A DNA stretch of 64,000 nucleotides from Paenibacillus amylolyticus (GCF_029689945.1 NZ_CP121451.1:5766001-5830000), one strand, 5' to 3'; shown: positions 17,809-29,033, numbered from the stretch's first letter. Numbers and translations: made by a program. The notes: generated by a model not told the origin, from the sequence alone.

Positions 17809-18995
17809 ATGTTTCCATCATCTCAGATCAAAACACTGGCCATTCTGGTGCGTGCAACCGAAGGCTCACCTCCCTTCACGGATGAACTTTTCTGCCGTCG
17901 TCTCAGCTTGGGAAGTGTGCGATACGACCTTCAGATTATTGTGATTCCAATATCGGTTGATGCAGCCCATCTCCCTCTTCAATGGGGATATGTCTATCAT
18001 CAAGGGAAGTGGAATTCGGTACCTGTCCCTGCGGTTGATCTCATAATGGACCGTTGTCTTCGCCGCCTCCCAAGGAACGTTAGACAGCAGCTTCAGGAAC
18101 AGATACAAACCAAGGGCACTCAACACCGTTATTGGTCGGCTTCTCTTCCTGGAAAATGGGAGGTACATCGTCTGTTGGCCCGTAATCCTGAATTACGGCA
18201 CGACTTGCCCCAACCACCCGGATCGGATCGCATATTCCTTGGGAAACATGGCTGGACCGTTGGCCCAGAGGATTATTCTTCAAACCGATATCCGGGACTC
18301 ATGGTAAAAATACCTTTCGCCTGTCCCGGGGATCGACTCCATCCACATGGATCACGGAGGGGCGTAACGAAGACAATGAACCCTTTTTTCTTACATTTAA
18401 CCACACCCAGGCTGTATCTTCCTGGCTGACATCACAACAGGCTGAGCGCAAGATGATCGTGCAGCCATATCTGGAGCTTAGCCATCAGGGAAGAGCATTC
18501 GACATACGGGCACTAATGCAAAAGAATGGGCAAGGTCGCTGGACGCTTACCGGATGCATGGTACGCGAAGGACCCGAAGGTTCACTCACGTCCAATCTTC
18601 ACGGTGGGGGCAGAGCCTATCCGGCCCACGCATATCTGCTCCAGCGATATGGAAGGACCCGTACAGAAACTCTGATGAAGCGCATCCGGCAGAACGCTAC
18701 GCTTATCCCCAACCTGCTGGAGAGCCGTTTCGGCAGATTAGCCGAATTGGGGCTTGATTTCGGAGCAGATGCAGAGGGCCAACTCTGGCTAATTGAAGTC
18801 AACTCCAAACCAGGCCGTACCTCATTCGCAGAAGCGGGCGACCGACGCATGCATATCCTGACTTATACCCGGCCGCTTGCCTATGCCCGTTATCTGTTGC
18901 AACAACATGTTCTCACGGACGTCATTCGTCCAATGAAATTGTCGAATACATCCAGCAAAGCTGGCCTGAAACCCATCCCGATTCACGGCGGCTGA
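17809..18995 (+). CDS. YheD-type ATP-grasp protein, copy 2 (frameshift)
   Basis: Second array member, without the long N-terminal domain; 395 residues when repaired. It begins MFPSSQIKTLAILVRATEGS. The frame slips near 18208-18216 (CCCCAACCACCC). In the restored frame the text becomes HIPWETWLDRWPRGLFFKP, then ISGTHGKNTFRLSRGSTP, and continues into KMIVQPYLELSHQGR, IRALMQKNGQGRWTLTG, SNLHGGGRAY and LGLDFGADAEGQLWLIEV. The nucleotide loop reads GTHGKN where the other copies have G-x-G-I, so ATP binding may differ. ATG at 17809 follows AAAGGAGAGG. The stop of copy 1 is 33 bases upstream. Confidence 0.8.
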
Positions 18996-19055
18996 GGCCC
19001 GCAGCGCCCGCTTGCCATGGAGCCCAAGGATCTTTTCAGGATAGGAGGATAAATC

Positions 19056-20425
19056 ATGAGTTTGACCTTTTGCAATCTGCATTTCACCAAGCAACCGGAT
19101 AAAGTGGTTTATGTATCCAACGCTTTAATGAAGAGCCTCAACCTGTCCGGCAAAAAAACGGTGAACCTTCGCTTCGGGCGTGACCGGGTACCTGCAACGA
19201 TCAAACCAATCAAAAAGCAGGTAAACATCTGTATCTCGCTTCAGGTATCCGCAATATGATGAACGTCCCCAAACGGGGCAGTATCTATCTCCGAAATTTG
19301 CAAGATGAGGTTCAACTGGGTCCACTGATCGGGGTACTCTCTGATGGCCCTGCGACGAGCACCAATCCATTCGGTTCACGTACCGGTTTCATCAAACAGT
19401 TACTTCGTGAAGGCAGCCGAAAATCCTATATTTACGCCTTCACTCCACGGGATATCAATTGGCAGAATGAAACGGTATCCGGTTTTTTTCTGAATGAAAA
19501 CGGAAGCTTTACCCGCAAAACGGTACCTCTGCCCGATGTTGTCTACAACCGGTTACCGAGCCGACGTTCCGATTTTTCACCCGCCATTAACCAACTGCGG
19601 GAACGATTTGTTCGTCGGAAAATCCCGTTCTTCAACTGGAGCTTTTTCAACAAATCAGATATCTATACATTGCTGGAGAATGAACCGGTGGCAGGGCGTT
19701 ATATTCCTGAATCCATTACCAATCCGTCTGTTGAACAGATGAAGGAAATGTTGGAACGCCATCAGTTCGTCTATTATAAGCCCACTGCGGGAAGTCTGGG
19801 GAACGGGATCTATCGCCTGACTTATTCGCCCAAACGTGGTTACTTCGCACGTTATCGCAAAAAAGGCGGTAATGCACTCCTGCGTTTTGGGTCCTTCAAC
19901 AGTCTGATGCGCATGCTTCAGGGAAGGCATGGCAAACAGCTTCGCGGATACGTTGTTCAGCAGGGAATACGTCTAATCGAGATTGATGAATGTCCAATTG
20001 ATTTCCGTTTTCACATGCACAAAAATGGTAACAATCAATGGGTTGTTGTCGGGATTGGAGCCAAAAAGGCAGGACGTGGCAGCGTCACAACACACATCAA
20101 AAATGGCGGCTCCCTAATGACTCCTGAGCAGGCGCTCAGTCGCAACTTCGGCGATCGTGCGGAAGAAGTTCTTCAGCATGCCAAATCCGTCGCTATTACA
20201 CTGGCCCAGGCGATTGAAACCCAGCACCAGCATCTGATTGGTGAGATTGGCTTTGATCTGGGCATTGATCAGGAGGAACATGTATGGATGTTCGAAGCGA
20301 ACGCCAAACCCGGGCGCTCCATATTCCGTCACCCTTCACTCCGGGTGGAGGGAAAATCGTCGGTGGAGCACATCTTGGAACACTGCCTGTATTTGAGCAA
20401 GTTCCGGAAGAGGGAAGAAATTTGA
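19056..20425 (+). CDS. YheC-type ATP-grasp protein, copy 3 (frameshift)
   Basis: Third array member, 456 residues when repaired, with the N-terminal beta domain (SLTFCNLHFTKQPDKVVYVS). A five-A run at 19212-19216 needs one more A to read PIKKAGKHLYLASGIRNMMN and join the main frame. The ATP-grasp core shows YYKPTAGSLGNGIYRL, FRFHMHKNGNNQWVVVG, THIKNGGSLM and GFDLGIDQEEHVWMFEANAK. ATG at 19056 follows ATAGGAGG. Its TGA overlaps the ATG of copy 4 (TGATG), so the two are translationally coupled. Confidence 0.85.
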
Positions 20426-21530
20426 TGAGCCTTCATGATGATTTCAAACCTGTCATTGCTGTTTTGACCATGCATGATAATCAGCGCATGTTCAGGGGGA
20501 ATCATCAAAATTTTCAAGATATCCTGCAGACAGGCGAGAGCATGGGATACGTCGTGTACGTAGTGACTGTGCGGGATCTGAACGTAGGTGGTCCTACCGT
20601 GAAAGGTTATACGTACAACAAGGGGAGTGGAAAATGGGTCTCACAGCCCTTCCCCCTTCCCCATGTTCTGTACAATCGGATTCCCAACCGGGAAGACGAG
20701 GGGAAACCTTCCGTTCAGCGCAAAATTGACGAATGCATGCAATCAGGAATCGAACTGTATAACCCCTTCTTTTTCAACAAATGGGATCTGTTCGAATGGC
20801 TTAAGAAGTCCAAATCCACTCAGCAACTGATCCCTTATACTCGGCGGATGCGGAGCGCTTCTTCTCTGGGTGCCGTTCTGCGAACGTATCCTTATCTGTA
20901 CCTTAAGCCTGAGAGCGGCAAAGCAGGCAAAGGAATCATGATGCTTAAATTTCAGGAAAAAGAACGTCTTCCGTATCGACTTAAAATACAAACTACACGC
21001 AAAAGCACGACCTATAAAGCAGCTACACTTACCAAGTTATGGGCGCGAATTCGCAAAGAAACCGGACACACGCCCTATATCATACAGCAAGGCATTGAAC
21101 TGGCATCCTCTCGTAAACGCCCCTTCGATCTGCGTGTTCTTGTACAAAAGAACAGCAAGGGTCAATGGAGCGTGACCGGTGTAGGTGCAAGACTTGCTGG
21201 CTCCCGCAGCATTACTACTCATGTGCCGCGCGGCGGGAGTGTAGAAGACCCCGAGAAGCTGCTGACCGAGCTTTTTGGCGAAGAAATGACCACGACCCTG
21301 ATGAAACGTGTGAAATCCACTTCATTAATGATCGCAAGACAGCTTGAACGGGGATCGGGTTTCACACTCGGAGAAATGTCCATGGATCTGGGCATTGATG
21401 ACCTGGGGAACTTTGGTTCTTTGAAGCCAATGCAAAACCTATGAAGTTCGATGAACCACAGATCAGACGACGGTCATTGGAACGTATATTTCACTACAGC
21501 GCTTATCTTGCCCGTCAGTCCAAACGATGA
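20425..21530 (+). CDS. YheD-type ATP-grasp protein, copy 4 (frameshift)
   Basis: Fourth array member, 368 residues when repaired. It begins MSLHDDFKPVIAVLTMHDNQ. ATP-grasp elements are YLKPESGKAGKGIMML, LRVLVQKNSKGQWSVTG, THVPRGGSV and MDLGIDDLGNFWFFEANAKP. The last element needs one extra T in TTT at 21412-21414; as read the frame ends in FGSLKPMQNL. The repaired end runs to TGA 21528-21530 with LERIFHYSAYLARQSKR. The start overlaps the stop of copy 3 by one base and follows AAGAGGGAAG. Confidence 0.83.
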
Positions 21531-21565
21531 TAGACAGGAATACTGCAAAAAGAAGGTGATTGTTT

Positions 21566-22743
21566 GTGTCCTCACCTGTTCTGGGCATTATGACGTTGTA
21601 CTTGAATGAACATCGCGCTCTTGAAGAACGCACCATCTATCGCAGAATGATTGTTGAAGGGCGCAAGCGGGGACTTGATATCTATGTGTTCACACCGGCC
21701 GACGTACACCCCGGGGGCAAACAGATCGAAGCCATGGTTTTTCATGAGGGAAAAGGCTGGTCCAGGGAGTGGCGATCATTCCCGGACCTGATCTTTGATC
21801 GCTGCCGGATTCAGCGGAACCGCAGGTTCCAGCAATTGCTTGCTTTTCGTGAGAAATACGGGCATCTGCTCTTTCTGAACAGACCTCTGCGCAATAAATG
21901 GACCATCCACCAGACCCTTTTGCAAAAGGCCAACTTTCGGGAGCACCTGCCGGAAACCACATTATTTCAGGATATGTCCGATGTCAATCGAATGCTCAAA
22001 GTTTCGTCTCTGGTCTATCTCAAACCCATTAATGGAACAGGCGGACGTGGTATTCTGCGCATTGAACGCGGCAGTAACGAGGCGAATACAGTGCTTGTTC
22101 AGGGAAGGGATCAGAAACGTCGTATCATCACTCCGCGCAAAGTTCATTTATCACGACTTGGCTCGTTGCTCCAGCACTGGAAGATGAAAGACAAGTATCT
22201 TGTACAAAAGGGGATTCAACTTCAGCTTCCGAATGGACGGGTGCATGATTACCGCATGCTGGTTCAGAAGAATGGGGAAGGACAATGGGAGCTTACCGGA
22301 TGTGCCGGACGCATGGGTGCAGAAAAAGCGTCACCTCCAATCTGCATGGCGGCGGTCAGGCAATCGCGATGAACCGACTCATGAAGCAATGGATTGAAGA
22401 TGACGACCTCCGGGCAGAAATTAACACGACTGCAGAAAAGTTTGGCATTGATGTTGCTACATTTCTGGAAGATACGTATGGGGACTTATGTGAGTTGGCA
22501 CTGGATTTGGCGATTGACAGAAGCGGACGTATCTATCTGCTTGAAGTCAACCCCAAACCTGCACGTGAAGTATTCGCTCGCATCGGTGAGCGGGACATCT
22601 ATTATAAAGCCATCACGCAACCGCTGGAGTACGCCCTATGGGTATATCGCAACCAAGCCAGTCGTCCGGTCAAACCATTGAGAACCACCCGGCTTGCAAG
22701 CAACAGATCATCTGCACTGAAGAAAGCACGTAAAAAAAGATGA
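21566..22743 (+). CDS. YheD-type ATP-grasp protein, copy 5 (frameshift)
   Basis: Last array member, 392 residues when repaired. GTG at 21566 is preferred (AGAAGG nine bases before); TTG at 21560 is too close to that site. It begins SSPVLGIMTLYLNEHRALE. Core elements are YLKPINGTGGRGILRIERG, YRMLVQKNGEGQWELTGC, SNLHGGGQAIAMNR and LALDLAIDRSGRIYLLEVN. A five-A run at 22323-22327 breaks the frame (AEK-ASPP); six A restore AEKSVTSNLHGGG. The C-terminus is basic (ALKKARKKR). A strong terminator follows. Confidence 0.83.
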
Positions 22744-22757
22744 TTGGTTGATGACCC

Positions 22758-22802
22758 ATAAAAAAGCGCCCAACCCGTGGAACAACTTGGGTTGGGCGCT
22801 TT
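22758..22802 (+). terminator. Terminator of the yheC/yheD array
   Basis: AAAGCGCCCAACCC and GGGTTGGGCGCTTT form a perfect 14-base stem with a 12-base loop. The symmetric stem can also serve the convergent HAD gene. Confidence 0.9.
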
Positions 22803-22837
22803 CATGGGATTACCGGAATTTTGCTCCGGCGACTGCC

Positions 22838-23524
22838 TTACTCTGCTTCATCATACAGACGGAGCAGTTCTGTAAAGTCGGAGATGAGCACATCTGAGCC
22901 GGCAAGCTCCTCATCACGGCCAAAACCGGCATAGGCACAGCCGATGACCGCCTGACCGTTCATTTTACCAGCCTCCACATCAGAAGAGCGATCCCCTACC
23001 ATCCATGCATCCTGAATACGATGTTTCTCAAGCAGGATCTGCACCAGATTAATCTTGGAAGGTGTCTTGTATTGGCCCGCACTGTATACCCCTTCAAAGA
23101 AAGGCATGATCTCGTGCGCAAACGCCACGCCCTTCACATAGTCCTCCAGCCCGTTACTTGCAACAAAAAGACGTACTCCTTGTTGTTTTAAGGCTTGCAG
23201 CGTTTCTTTCACACCCGGATACAATTGGGAACTACCTTGATCAAGCCCCTCAATCTCCAGTTGGAGCAGCAGTTCGTCTGCACGGCGATGTGCCGCTTCC
23301 GATGCCTCAGGCATAACCACTTTCCATATATCTTCGAGCAACATGCCCAAGCTTCCCAGCATGCGTTCCTCTGGTGGAGTTTCTCCTTCAAAATGCCCTT
23401 CGGCACGCAATGTATCAAATAGTTGCTGGTAAGCCGGCAACAACAGGGTCTCCGTCTGGAATAGCGTACCATCCATGTCAAAAATCATCGCTTCCGGTTT
23501 GAGCAATACCTTCTCTTTAGTCAT
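22838..23524 (-). CDS. HAD-family hydrolase
   Basis: A 228-residue HAD phosphatase of the PGMB/Gph-like type. Motif I is IFDMDGTLFQT, motif II falls in LFVASNGLEDYVKGV, the motif III lysine in YKTPSKINLV, and motif IV is MVGDRSSDVEAGK. An alpha-helical cap occupies about residues 25-100. Substrate unknown; typical relatives act on phosphoglycolate or sugar phosphates. ATG at 23524 follows AAAGGA; the longer frame to 23614 is upstream non-coding. Transcribed alone, converging on the yheC/yheD array. Confidence 0.85.
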   Translation of the reverse strand: MTKEKVLLKPEAMIFDMDGTLFQTETLLLPAYQQLFDTLRAEGHFEGETPPEERMLGSLGMLLEDIWKVVMPEASEAAHRRADELLLQLEIEGLDQGSSQLYPGVKETLQALKQQGVRLFVASNGLEDYVKGVAFAHEIMPFFEGVYSAGQYKTPSKINLVQILLEKHRIQDAWMVGDRSSDVEAGKMNGQAVIGCAYAGFGRDEELAGSDVLISDFTELLRLYDEAE

Positions 23525-23806
23525 GTCCAATGTTCCTTTCGGATTGGGATATGTATGTGTAATTGGAATCGTTCCCTTCCCATGATAAACATAACGTTTG
23601 AACGTGTAAACCAACGATTGTAAACATCACTAACACCAACCTTATACACAAAAGATTCAACATTATATAAAAGTTAAACAATCTATATACAAAAGAACTT
23701 TCTTTTCGTATAATACTAAAAAATAGTACTTTAGACACCTAATCTAAAGACCCGCAATCGGCTTTTTTCGACAAATACATATACCCCATAGAGAGGAAAA
23801 ACAAAC

Positions 23807-25525
23807 ATGACAAAGCATAAGACCTTCAAAGTTTTTTATAAGATCGGATTAGGCTATTTACTTGTGCTGGCTGTACTGGCCGGTTGCATCCTGCTGATTC
23901 AGAACAGCACCAGTCAGCTTCAACGGGAACTGGATTTTCTCGTTGATCATGATATGAGAGTTCACGCCCTAACCTATGAGCTCGAAGGAAACATGGTCGA
24001 TATGGAAACAGGTCAACGTGGCTACATCATCACGGGTCAGGATAGTTACCTGGATCCCTACATCCAAGGAAAAGAGCAGCTTGTTGCACTCCGAGATGAA
24101 CTTGCTGCTTTAATTTCGGACAATCCGGCTCAACTTGCACTTCTGGAAGATATACATACCAATATGGAGAATTGGGTCCAGGTTGCTGGGGAACCTGTAA
24201 TTGCCCTTCGCCAAGCCAATAATACACAAGCCATCCGAGATTTTTTTGCAGATGATCCGGGCAAAAGAGACATGGACCAGATTCGTACTTCCCTCGATAC
24301 GTTTCGAACCAATGAGCATACATTAACCGAAAACCGTACAGAAGCGCTGAAGCAAAAAAATACACTCCTGAACCTGGAACTGTATGGAGCACTTGTCGTT
24401 GTGGCCATGATTTCGTTCATCACTGCATTGGTCCTGTCACGTGCCATTGTTAAGAACATCCGTACCGTGAAGCAGGCATTGAATGACATCGGTTCTTCCA
24501 ATGGTGACCTGACAATGAGAATCGCTACACCAATGAAAGATGAAACTCGTGAACTTGCGGAGGCAGCCAATACAATGCTCGCTGGCTTGCAGCAAATGAT
24601 GCTGGACGTTCAGAGCAATGCCTTGATTCTGAGTACAGCTTCGGATCGATTGGATAAAGGGGTTGCCGATAGCCATCTTGCTGGAAAAGAGGTTGCCACT
24701 GCCATGGAACGCGTTGCCGAAGGGGCTGATGAACAGGTTGCTCTTACGCAAACCATGGTAGCTGCCATGCAGCAATCCCTAACCGGGCTCAATCGTGTCG
24801 CCTCCTCGGCAGGTGAAGTGGCAGAACGTGCTGTGCGTACCGAATCCATTGCCGTGGATGGGCAACAGCGCATTGATAATGCTGTAGGCAAAATGAGCTC
24901 CATTGAGCAATCCTTCCTCTCTGTACAGGTAGCCATTAATGAAATTTCGAAAATGTCTGATCAAGTGATCAACATTGCAGATTCCATGTCGGGTATTGCG
25001 AGACAGACCAATCTGCTCGCACTTAACGCCGGAATTGAAGCGGCTCGCGCTGGGGAGAATGGACGTGGCTTCGCTGTCGTTGCCTCGGAGATCCGTAATC
25101 TTGCAGACCAGAGTGCAACATCCGCCAAAGAGATTACAAGCATATTGGAAACCGTGGTAGCAGGTGTTCAAAGCACAGTTCGGGTCGTTGATGAAAGTAC
25201 TCTACATGTGACTGAAGGGTTGCGAACCATTGAGGATGCAGGCAATGCTTTTTCAACCATTACTCAGCATATTCATAACCTTAGTGGTGAAGTTCTGGAG
25301 GTATCTGCTGTTGTCGAGCAGTTAACTTCCGGTAGCGAGGCCGTGATGAGGTCCATTCATGAAGTATCGGCTGTTGTGGAGGATACTGCTTCAGCTACAG
25401 AAGAAGTATCTGCAATGACGGAGGAACAACTGGCTTCTATGCAGGAAATGTCAGACACGTCCAAACAGTTGAATGAAATGTCCGATGCACTGGATCAGCT
25501 GGTTAAACGATTCAAGCTTGCTTGA
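23807..25525 (+). CDS. Methyl-accepting chemotaxis protein with CHASE3-like sensor
   Basis: A 572-residue chemoreceptor: N-terminal helix ([20 protein letters not shown]), an extracytoplasmic helical domain at about 35-180 with the CHASE3-like phrase [20 protein letters not shown], a second membrane helix ([20 protein letters not shown]), a HAMP linker, and a signalling domain with the hairpin tip [20 protein letters not shown] followed by [20 protein letters not shown]. It would signal to CheA/CheW; the ligand is unknown. No C-terminal CheR pentapeptide is seen. ATG at 23807 follows GAGAGGAAA. Confidence 0.93.
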   Translation: MTKHKTFKVFYKIGLGYLLVLAVLAGCILLIQNSTSQLQRELDFLVDHDMRVHALTYELEGNMVDMETGQRGYIITGQDSYLDPYIQGKEQLVALRDELAALISDNPAQLALLEDIHTNMENWVQVAGEPVIALRQANNTQAIRDFFADDPGKRDMDQIRTSLDTFRTNEHTLTENRTEALKQKNTLLNLELYGALVVVAMISFITALVLSRAIVKNIRTVKQALNDIGSSNGDLTMRIATPMKDETRELAEAANTMLAGLQQMMLDVQSNALILSTASDRLDKGVADSHLAGKEVATAMERVAEGADEQVALTQTMVAAMQQSLTGLNRVASSAGEVAERAVRTESIAVDGQQRIDNAVGKMSSIEQSFLSVQVAINEISKMSDQVINIADSMSGIARQTNLLALNAGIEAARAGENGRGFAVVASEIRNLADQSATSAKEITSILETVVAGVQSTVRVVDESTLHVTEGLRTIEDAGNAFSTITQHIHNLSGEVLEVSAVVEQLTSGSEAVMRSIHEVSAVVEDTASATEEVSAMTEEQLASMQEMSDTSKQLNEMSDALDQLVKRFKLA

Positions 25526-25585
25526 TTCTGACCACCCTATGGATGAAAATATCTATATAGCTGTAACGTGCGCGTATACCTAAGC

Positions 25586-25632
25586 AAAGAAGCATCGCAG
25601 ACGGCTCACATGAGCTTCTGCGATGCTTCTTT
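25586..25632. terminator. Bidirectional terminator after the chemoreceptor
   Basis: AAGAAGCATCGCAGA and TCTGCGATGCTTCTT form a long perfect stem with an inner GCTC/GAGC stem, followed by TTTT on the plus strand. The oxidoreductase on the minus strand ends just beyond it. Confidence 0.88.
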
Positions 25633-25637
25633 TGTGT

Positions 25638-26612
25638 TTAACGGGAACTTTGTCCCGTGTTTCGTAGCGCTTCAAGCACAACCTGCGCCTGATAGCCATC
25701 GTTAAAATCATATATTTTGGCCGGTTTGCCATGTATGCGGGCAATGACATGTTTAAGTACAGGCAGTTCACTGGCCGATTCAAGCACTTCCACGGGAGAC
25801 AGGGACTGCCCCACCAGGCCGCTCTTCAATTCATCCCAATTTTCCAGAGCAATTGTACCTTTCGTGCCGTATACCACCATGGATACACGTTCTTCTCCCG
25901 CAAACTGAGAAATACCGTTTAGCTGAATTCGAGTCCCGTCTTCCAGTTCCAGTGCAGCCTGTACTTCTAGTTCACATTCTCCATTCTCAGGATATTGAAC
26001 CTGGGTACTCACTACCCGGATGGGACCAAACACATTTTGGATCATATGAATCCAGTGAATCCCCACTTCAAGAATAAATCCACCCTGTTCCCGGCTCGTA
26101 ATCCATGCATTCTGTTGCCAGGATCGTGGCCACTGCGGGAATTGCAGAATGAGATCTATTTTGCGAATTGCCCCCACGGTAACCTTCTCCATCATCTCTT
26201 GAAGTTTCAGCACGGAAGGCTCATGAGGCATAGAGAAATGGATGGCGTGAACGACACCCGCCTGCTCCGCTGCATCCAGCATCTCTTTGGCTTCTTCTAC
26301 ACTGTTGGCTAACGGTTTCTCGCAGAACACATGAATTTTGCGCTCCAGTGCTTCCATAACAACTGGATAATGATATTTCGGCGGAACTGCAATATATAAC
26401 AGATCAATGGAATGCTCATTTAACAATTGCTTGTAATCCGTATATGTTCGAACCCCGGGACGAGAAGCTGCAAAAGACGCCAAACCTTCCTCATTCGCAT
26501 CACACACCGCTACAATCTCAATCCGTGTGTCCATCTTCGTATTATCGATTTGATGAACCATATGTAATCCCATTTTACCCAAACCAATCAGAGCCATTTT
26601 GATGACTACCAT
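25638..26612 (-). CDS. Gfo/Idh/MocA family oxidoreductase
   Basis: A 324-residue NAD(P)-dependent oxidoreductase. The Rossmann N-terminus is KMALIGLGKMGLHMV, then AVCDANEEGLASF, LYIAVPPKYHYPVVMEAL and the family motif VFCEKPLANSVEEA. The C-terminal substrate domain includes GGFILEVGIHWIHMI with the usual GxxxDxGxHxxD-like helix, where the final acidic residue is replaced. The substrate, probably a sugar or inositol derivative, cannot be told. ATG at 26612 follows GGGAGGGG. Monocistronic by context. Confidence 0.87.
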   Translation of the reverse strand: MVVIKMALIGLGKMGLHMVHQIDNTKMDTRIEIVAVCDANEEGLASFAASRPGVRTYTDYKQLLNEHSIDLLYIAVPPKYHYPVVMEALERKIHVFCEKPLANSVEEAKEMLDAAEQAGVVHAIHFSMPHEPSVLKLQEMMEKVTVGAIRKIDLILQFPQWPRSWQQNAWITSREQGGFILEVGIHWIHMIQNVFGPIRVVSTQVQYPENGECELEVQAALELEDGTRIQLNGISQFAGEERVSMVVYGTKGTIALENWDELKSGLVGQSLSPVEVLESASELPVLKHVIARIHGKPAKIYDFNDGYQAQVVLEALRNTGQSSR

Positions 26613-27021
26613 TCTATCCCCTCCCAATTCCTTTCCAGTATAGCAGATAGTTAAGAATTGCGAATGCAATGCGTTGTTACGAAATAAAATAACTCTCCAT
26701 CTCTCAAGTCGCTGATAGGACATGAAATTCATCATGGTCGGTCATCTTTTTACATTATTTGTAACAAGGTGTTGAATGGGTAATTCGTTGCAGGGATAAA
26801 TAACCATTTATTTTTACTTTATCCAGCAACACTTAAAGCGTTACCAACTTAAGAATCAGGAAATTAGACTCACAAAAACAGTTGACAAAAAACCACAAAA
26901 AAGATACTCTTCCTAATAACAATGAATATTTCCTCTTACAACCTTAGACAACGACTTGCATTCAACCAATGGAATATGCGTATGGTTCTATTAACCTATT
27001 TCATGAAGCGAGGTGTACCGC
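26613..27021. other. Divergent intergenic region with promoter for the ThDP operon
   Basis: 409 A+T-rich bases between the divergent oxidoreductase and the ThDP-enzyme operon. No gene seen. A promoter for the operon lies at 26882-26910; the rest shows nothing I can name. Confidence 0.5.
26882..26910 (+). promoter_or_regulatory. SigA-like promoter of the ThDP-KAS III operon
   Basis: TTGACA at 26882-26887, a 17-base spacer, then TACTCT at 26905-26910. The -35 is perfect and the -10 weak. It lies 112 bases upstream of the first start codon. Confidence 0.55.
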
Positions 27022-28641
27022 ATGAGAACAGTTGCGGACTATTTGGCAGAAACTCTGCGTAATCTAGGCGTTACTCATGTCTTTGGTATTATTGGTAAAT
27101 CCATCTGTCCTGCTATTCTGAAGATGGTAGATTATGGGTTGGAATTCATCCCAGGGCGGCATGAATCCAGCTCAGGATTTGCCGCATCCGGGTATGCATT
27201 ACAGACGGGCAAACTCGGCGTTGCCTTTGCCACATCCGGTCCAGGCGGAACCAATCTGATTACTGCCGCAGCCCATGCAAAGGCCAACAATCTGCCCGTT
27301 CTGTTTATCACGGGTCATCAATCCATTCAGGAACTGGGGCTCCCCCAGTGTCAGGACTCCTCTTCCTATCTGGCTGATCTGGCCGAGATGTTCAGGCCTG
27401 CTACACTATTCAGCAAGCTGGTTGAGCGTGGAGATCACTTCGGCACATTGCTGAATCATGCCCTTTCCATTGCACTCGGCCCCAACAAAGGCCCCGTTCA
27501 CCTCTGTCTTCCTTTTGACGTACAGACTGAATTGTTATCTCAATGCCGAATTGTCATTCCCGAACCGGAACCTCTCCTTAGCGTATCGAATCTGAATCGT
27601 ATTCTTCCTCTCATTCAACAATCCAACCGTCCCTTGATTATTGCTGGTAAAGGTGTAAGTCGCGCCAGAGCTCATGATGAATTGCTTCATTTGGCCGAAT
27701 CGTTCAACATTCCCGTTATTACTACTCCTGGTGGAAAAGGAGCGATTGCTTGGGACCATTCCCTGTACCATGGACCTTGTGGTGTAGGTGGCTTCCCGCA
27801 TGCAGACGACATGCTGAACCAAAGTGACCTTTATATCGTACTTGGTTCACGTCTGAGTGACATGACCCTCTGCAATCTGAAGCCTGATCATCATCCGGCA
27901 CATCTCATTCAATTTGACGCTGATCCTACATTTGTGGGCAAGATCCTTAGCGCTCAAACCTTACATATCACCGGTGATCTCAAGTACAACCTGCAATATT
28001 TACTGGGCACACTAGAAGACCTCCCTACTCCTGTGAGAACTACGCCACCCTTGGATTACTCTATTCCCTTACCAGATCTCCCCCAACTGTCACTGGCTTC
28101 TGTGCTGGACGGGATGAGTGAAATGCTACCGTACGATCATAAACTGTTTGTCGATGATGGCAGCCATGGATTCCATGCAGTCCAGCGATATAAAGTCAAG
28201 AAACCAGGCAGCTTTGTGTTTGACGCTTACTTTGCTTGCATGGGGAATGCTATTGGTATGGCGATAGGTGCAAAGGCCGCCTCACCTGAAGAGACTATCG
28301 TATGTATCACCGGAGATGGATGTTTCATGATGCTGGGGACGGAGATCAATACCGCAGTATGCAACAATCTGAATGTCATTTTCATTGTCGTTAATAACAA
28401 ACAACTGGACATGGCACTCAAAGGAATGGAAAAAACAACGGGCAGAATCGATGGCACAGTATATGAAGTTCCAATGGATGCAGCCAAATTTGCCGAATCT
28501 CTCGGTGCGGTTGCGTTTCGAGCAGAGACCCTTGCTGAGTTCTCGTCTGCGCTGAACACAGCTCAGACGTTGAATCGGGTAACGGTTATTGAGCTTCTGA
28601 CCGATCGGGAAGAAATTCCCCCACAGCTCACCGCACTGTAA
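27022..28641 (+). CDS. ThDP-dependent enzyme, acetolactate synthase-like
   Basis: A 539-residue thiamine-diphosphate enzyme of the acetolactate synthase/pyruvate oxidase/benzoylformate decarboxylase superfamily. The N-terminal PYR domain has FIPGRHESSSGFAASGYA with the activating Glu, and AFATSGPGGTNLITAAAHA. The middle domain begins near residue 190 (NRPLIIAGKGVSRA). The C-terminal PP domain has GDGCFMMLGTEINTAVCNN, the Mg-ThDP GDG-NN motif. It is not an obvious IlvB, and no small subunit is nearby. It is the first gene of a four-gene unit with a CMD-family protein, an STAS-like protein and a KAS III-like enzyme, so a carboligase making an acyloin or similar product is possible. ATG at 27022 follows GCGAGGTG. 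Confidence 0.85.
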   Translation: MRTVADYLAETLRNLGVTHVFGIIGKSICPAILKMVDYGLEFIPGRHESSSGFAASGYALQTGKLGVAFATSGPGGTNLITAAAHAKANNLPVLFITGHQSIQELGLPQCQDSSSYLADLAEMFRPATLFSKLVERGDHFGTLLNHALSIALGPNKGPVHLCLPFDVQTELLSQCRIVIPEPEPLLSVSNLNRILPLIQQSNRPLIIAGKGVSRARAHDELLHLAESFNIPVITTPGGKGAIAWDHSLYHGPCGVGGFPHADDMLNQSDLYIVLGSRLSDMTLCNLKPDHHPAHLIQFDADPTFVGKILSAQTLHITGDLKYNLQYLLGTLEDLPTPVRTTPPLDYSIPLPDLPQLSLASVLDGMSEMLPYDHKLFVDDGSHGFHAVQRYKVKKPGSFVFDAYFACMGNAIGMAIGAKAASPEETIVCITGDGCFMMLGTEINTAVCNNLNVIFIVVNNKQLDMALKGMEKTTGRIDGTVYEVPMDAAKFAESLGAVAFRAETLAEFSSALNTAQTLNRVTVIELLTDREEIPPQLTAL

Positions 28642-28664
28642 CTTTGAATTAGGAGGAGTAAATC

Positions 28665-29033
28665 ATGAGTGAACATGTAGCTCAGGGACTCGACCGTTTT
28701 GCTAAACTTTCCGGGGAGTACGGTGCAAAAGCGCTTGCCCCCATCAAAGAACATTTTCCCGAGTTGTCTGAATTTATTATGGGGACGGCATACGGGGATA
28801 TTTTTCAGCGCACCACGATTACGGATCAATGGAAGGAAGTTGCTATTATCTCTTCATTGATTACCCAAGGGCAGTATGAACAATTGGGCGTACACTACAC
28901 TATGGCTCTGAGTGTGGGCGTGACGGTGGATCAGATCAAAGGAATATTGCTGCATCTGGCACCATGTGTGGGGGCCCCACGCATTATTAGCGCATTTAAT
29001 ATTTTGCTTGCCACGTTGGACGAAATACAGTAA
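28665..29033 (+). CDS. Carboxymuconolactone decarboxylase (CMD) family protein
   Basis: A 122-residue all-helical protein of the CMD/AhpD superfamily. The segment DQWKEVAIISSLITQGQYEQ followed by LGVHYTMALSVGVTVDQI is the typical helix-turn core with the conserved His. The C-terminal GILLHLAPCVGAPRIISAF is also typical. The AhpD-type Cys-x-x-Cys is absent, so peroxidase-reductase activity is unlikely; a decarboxylase or isomerase-like role on the product of the neighbouring ThDP enzyme is possible. ATG at 28665 follows AGGAGG. Starts 23 bases after the ThDP gene. Confidence 0.82.
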   Translation: MSEHVAQGLDRFAKLSGEYGAKALAPIKEHFPELSEFIMGTAYGDIFQRTTITDQWKEVAIISSLITQGQYEQLGVHYTMALSVGVTVDQIKGILLHLAPCVGAPRIISAFNILLATLDEIQ

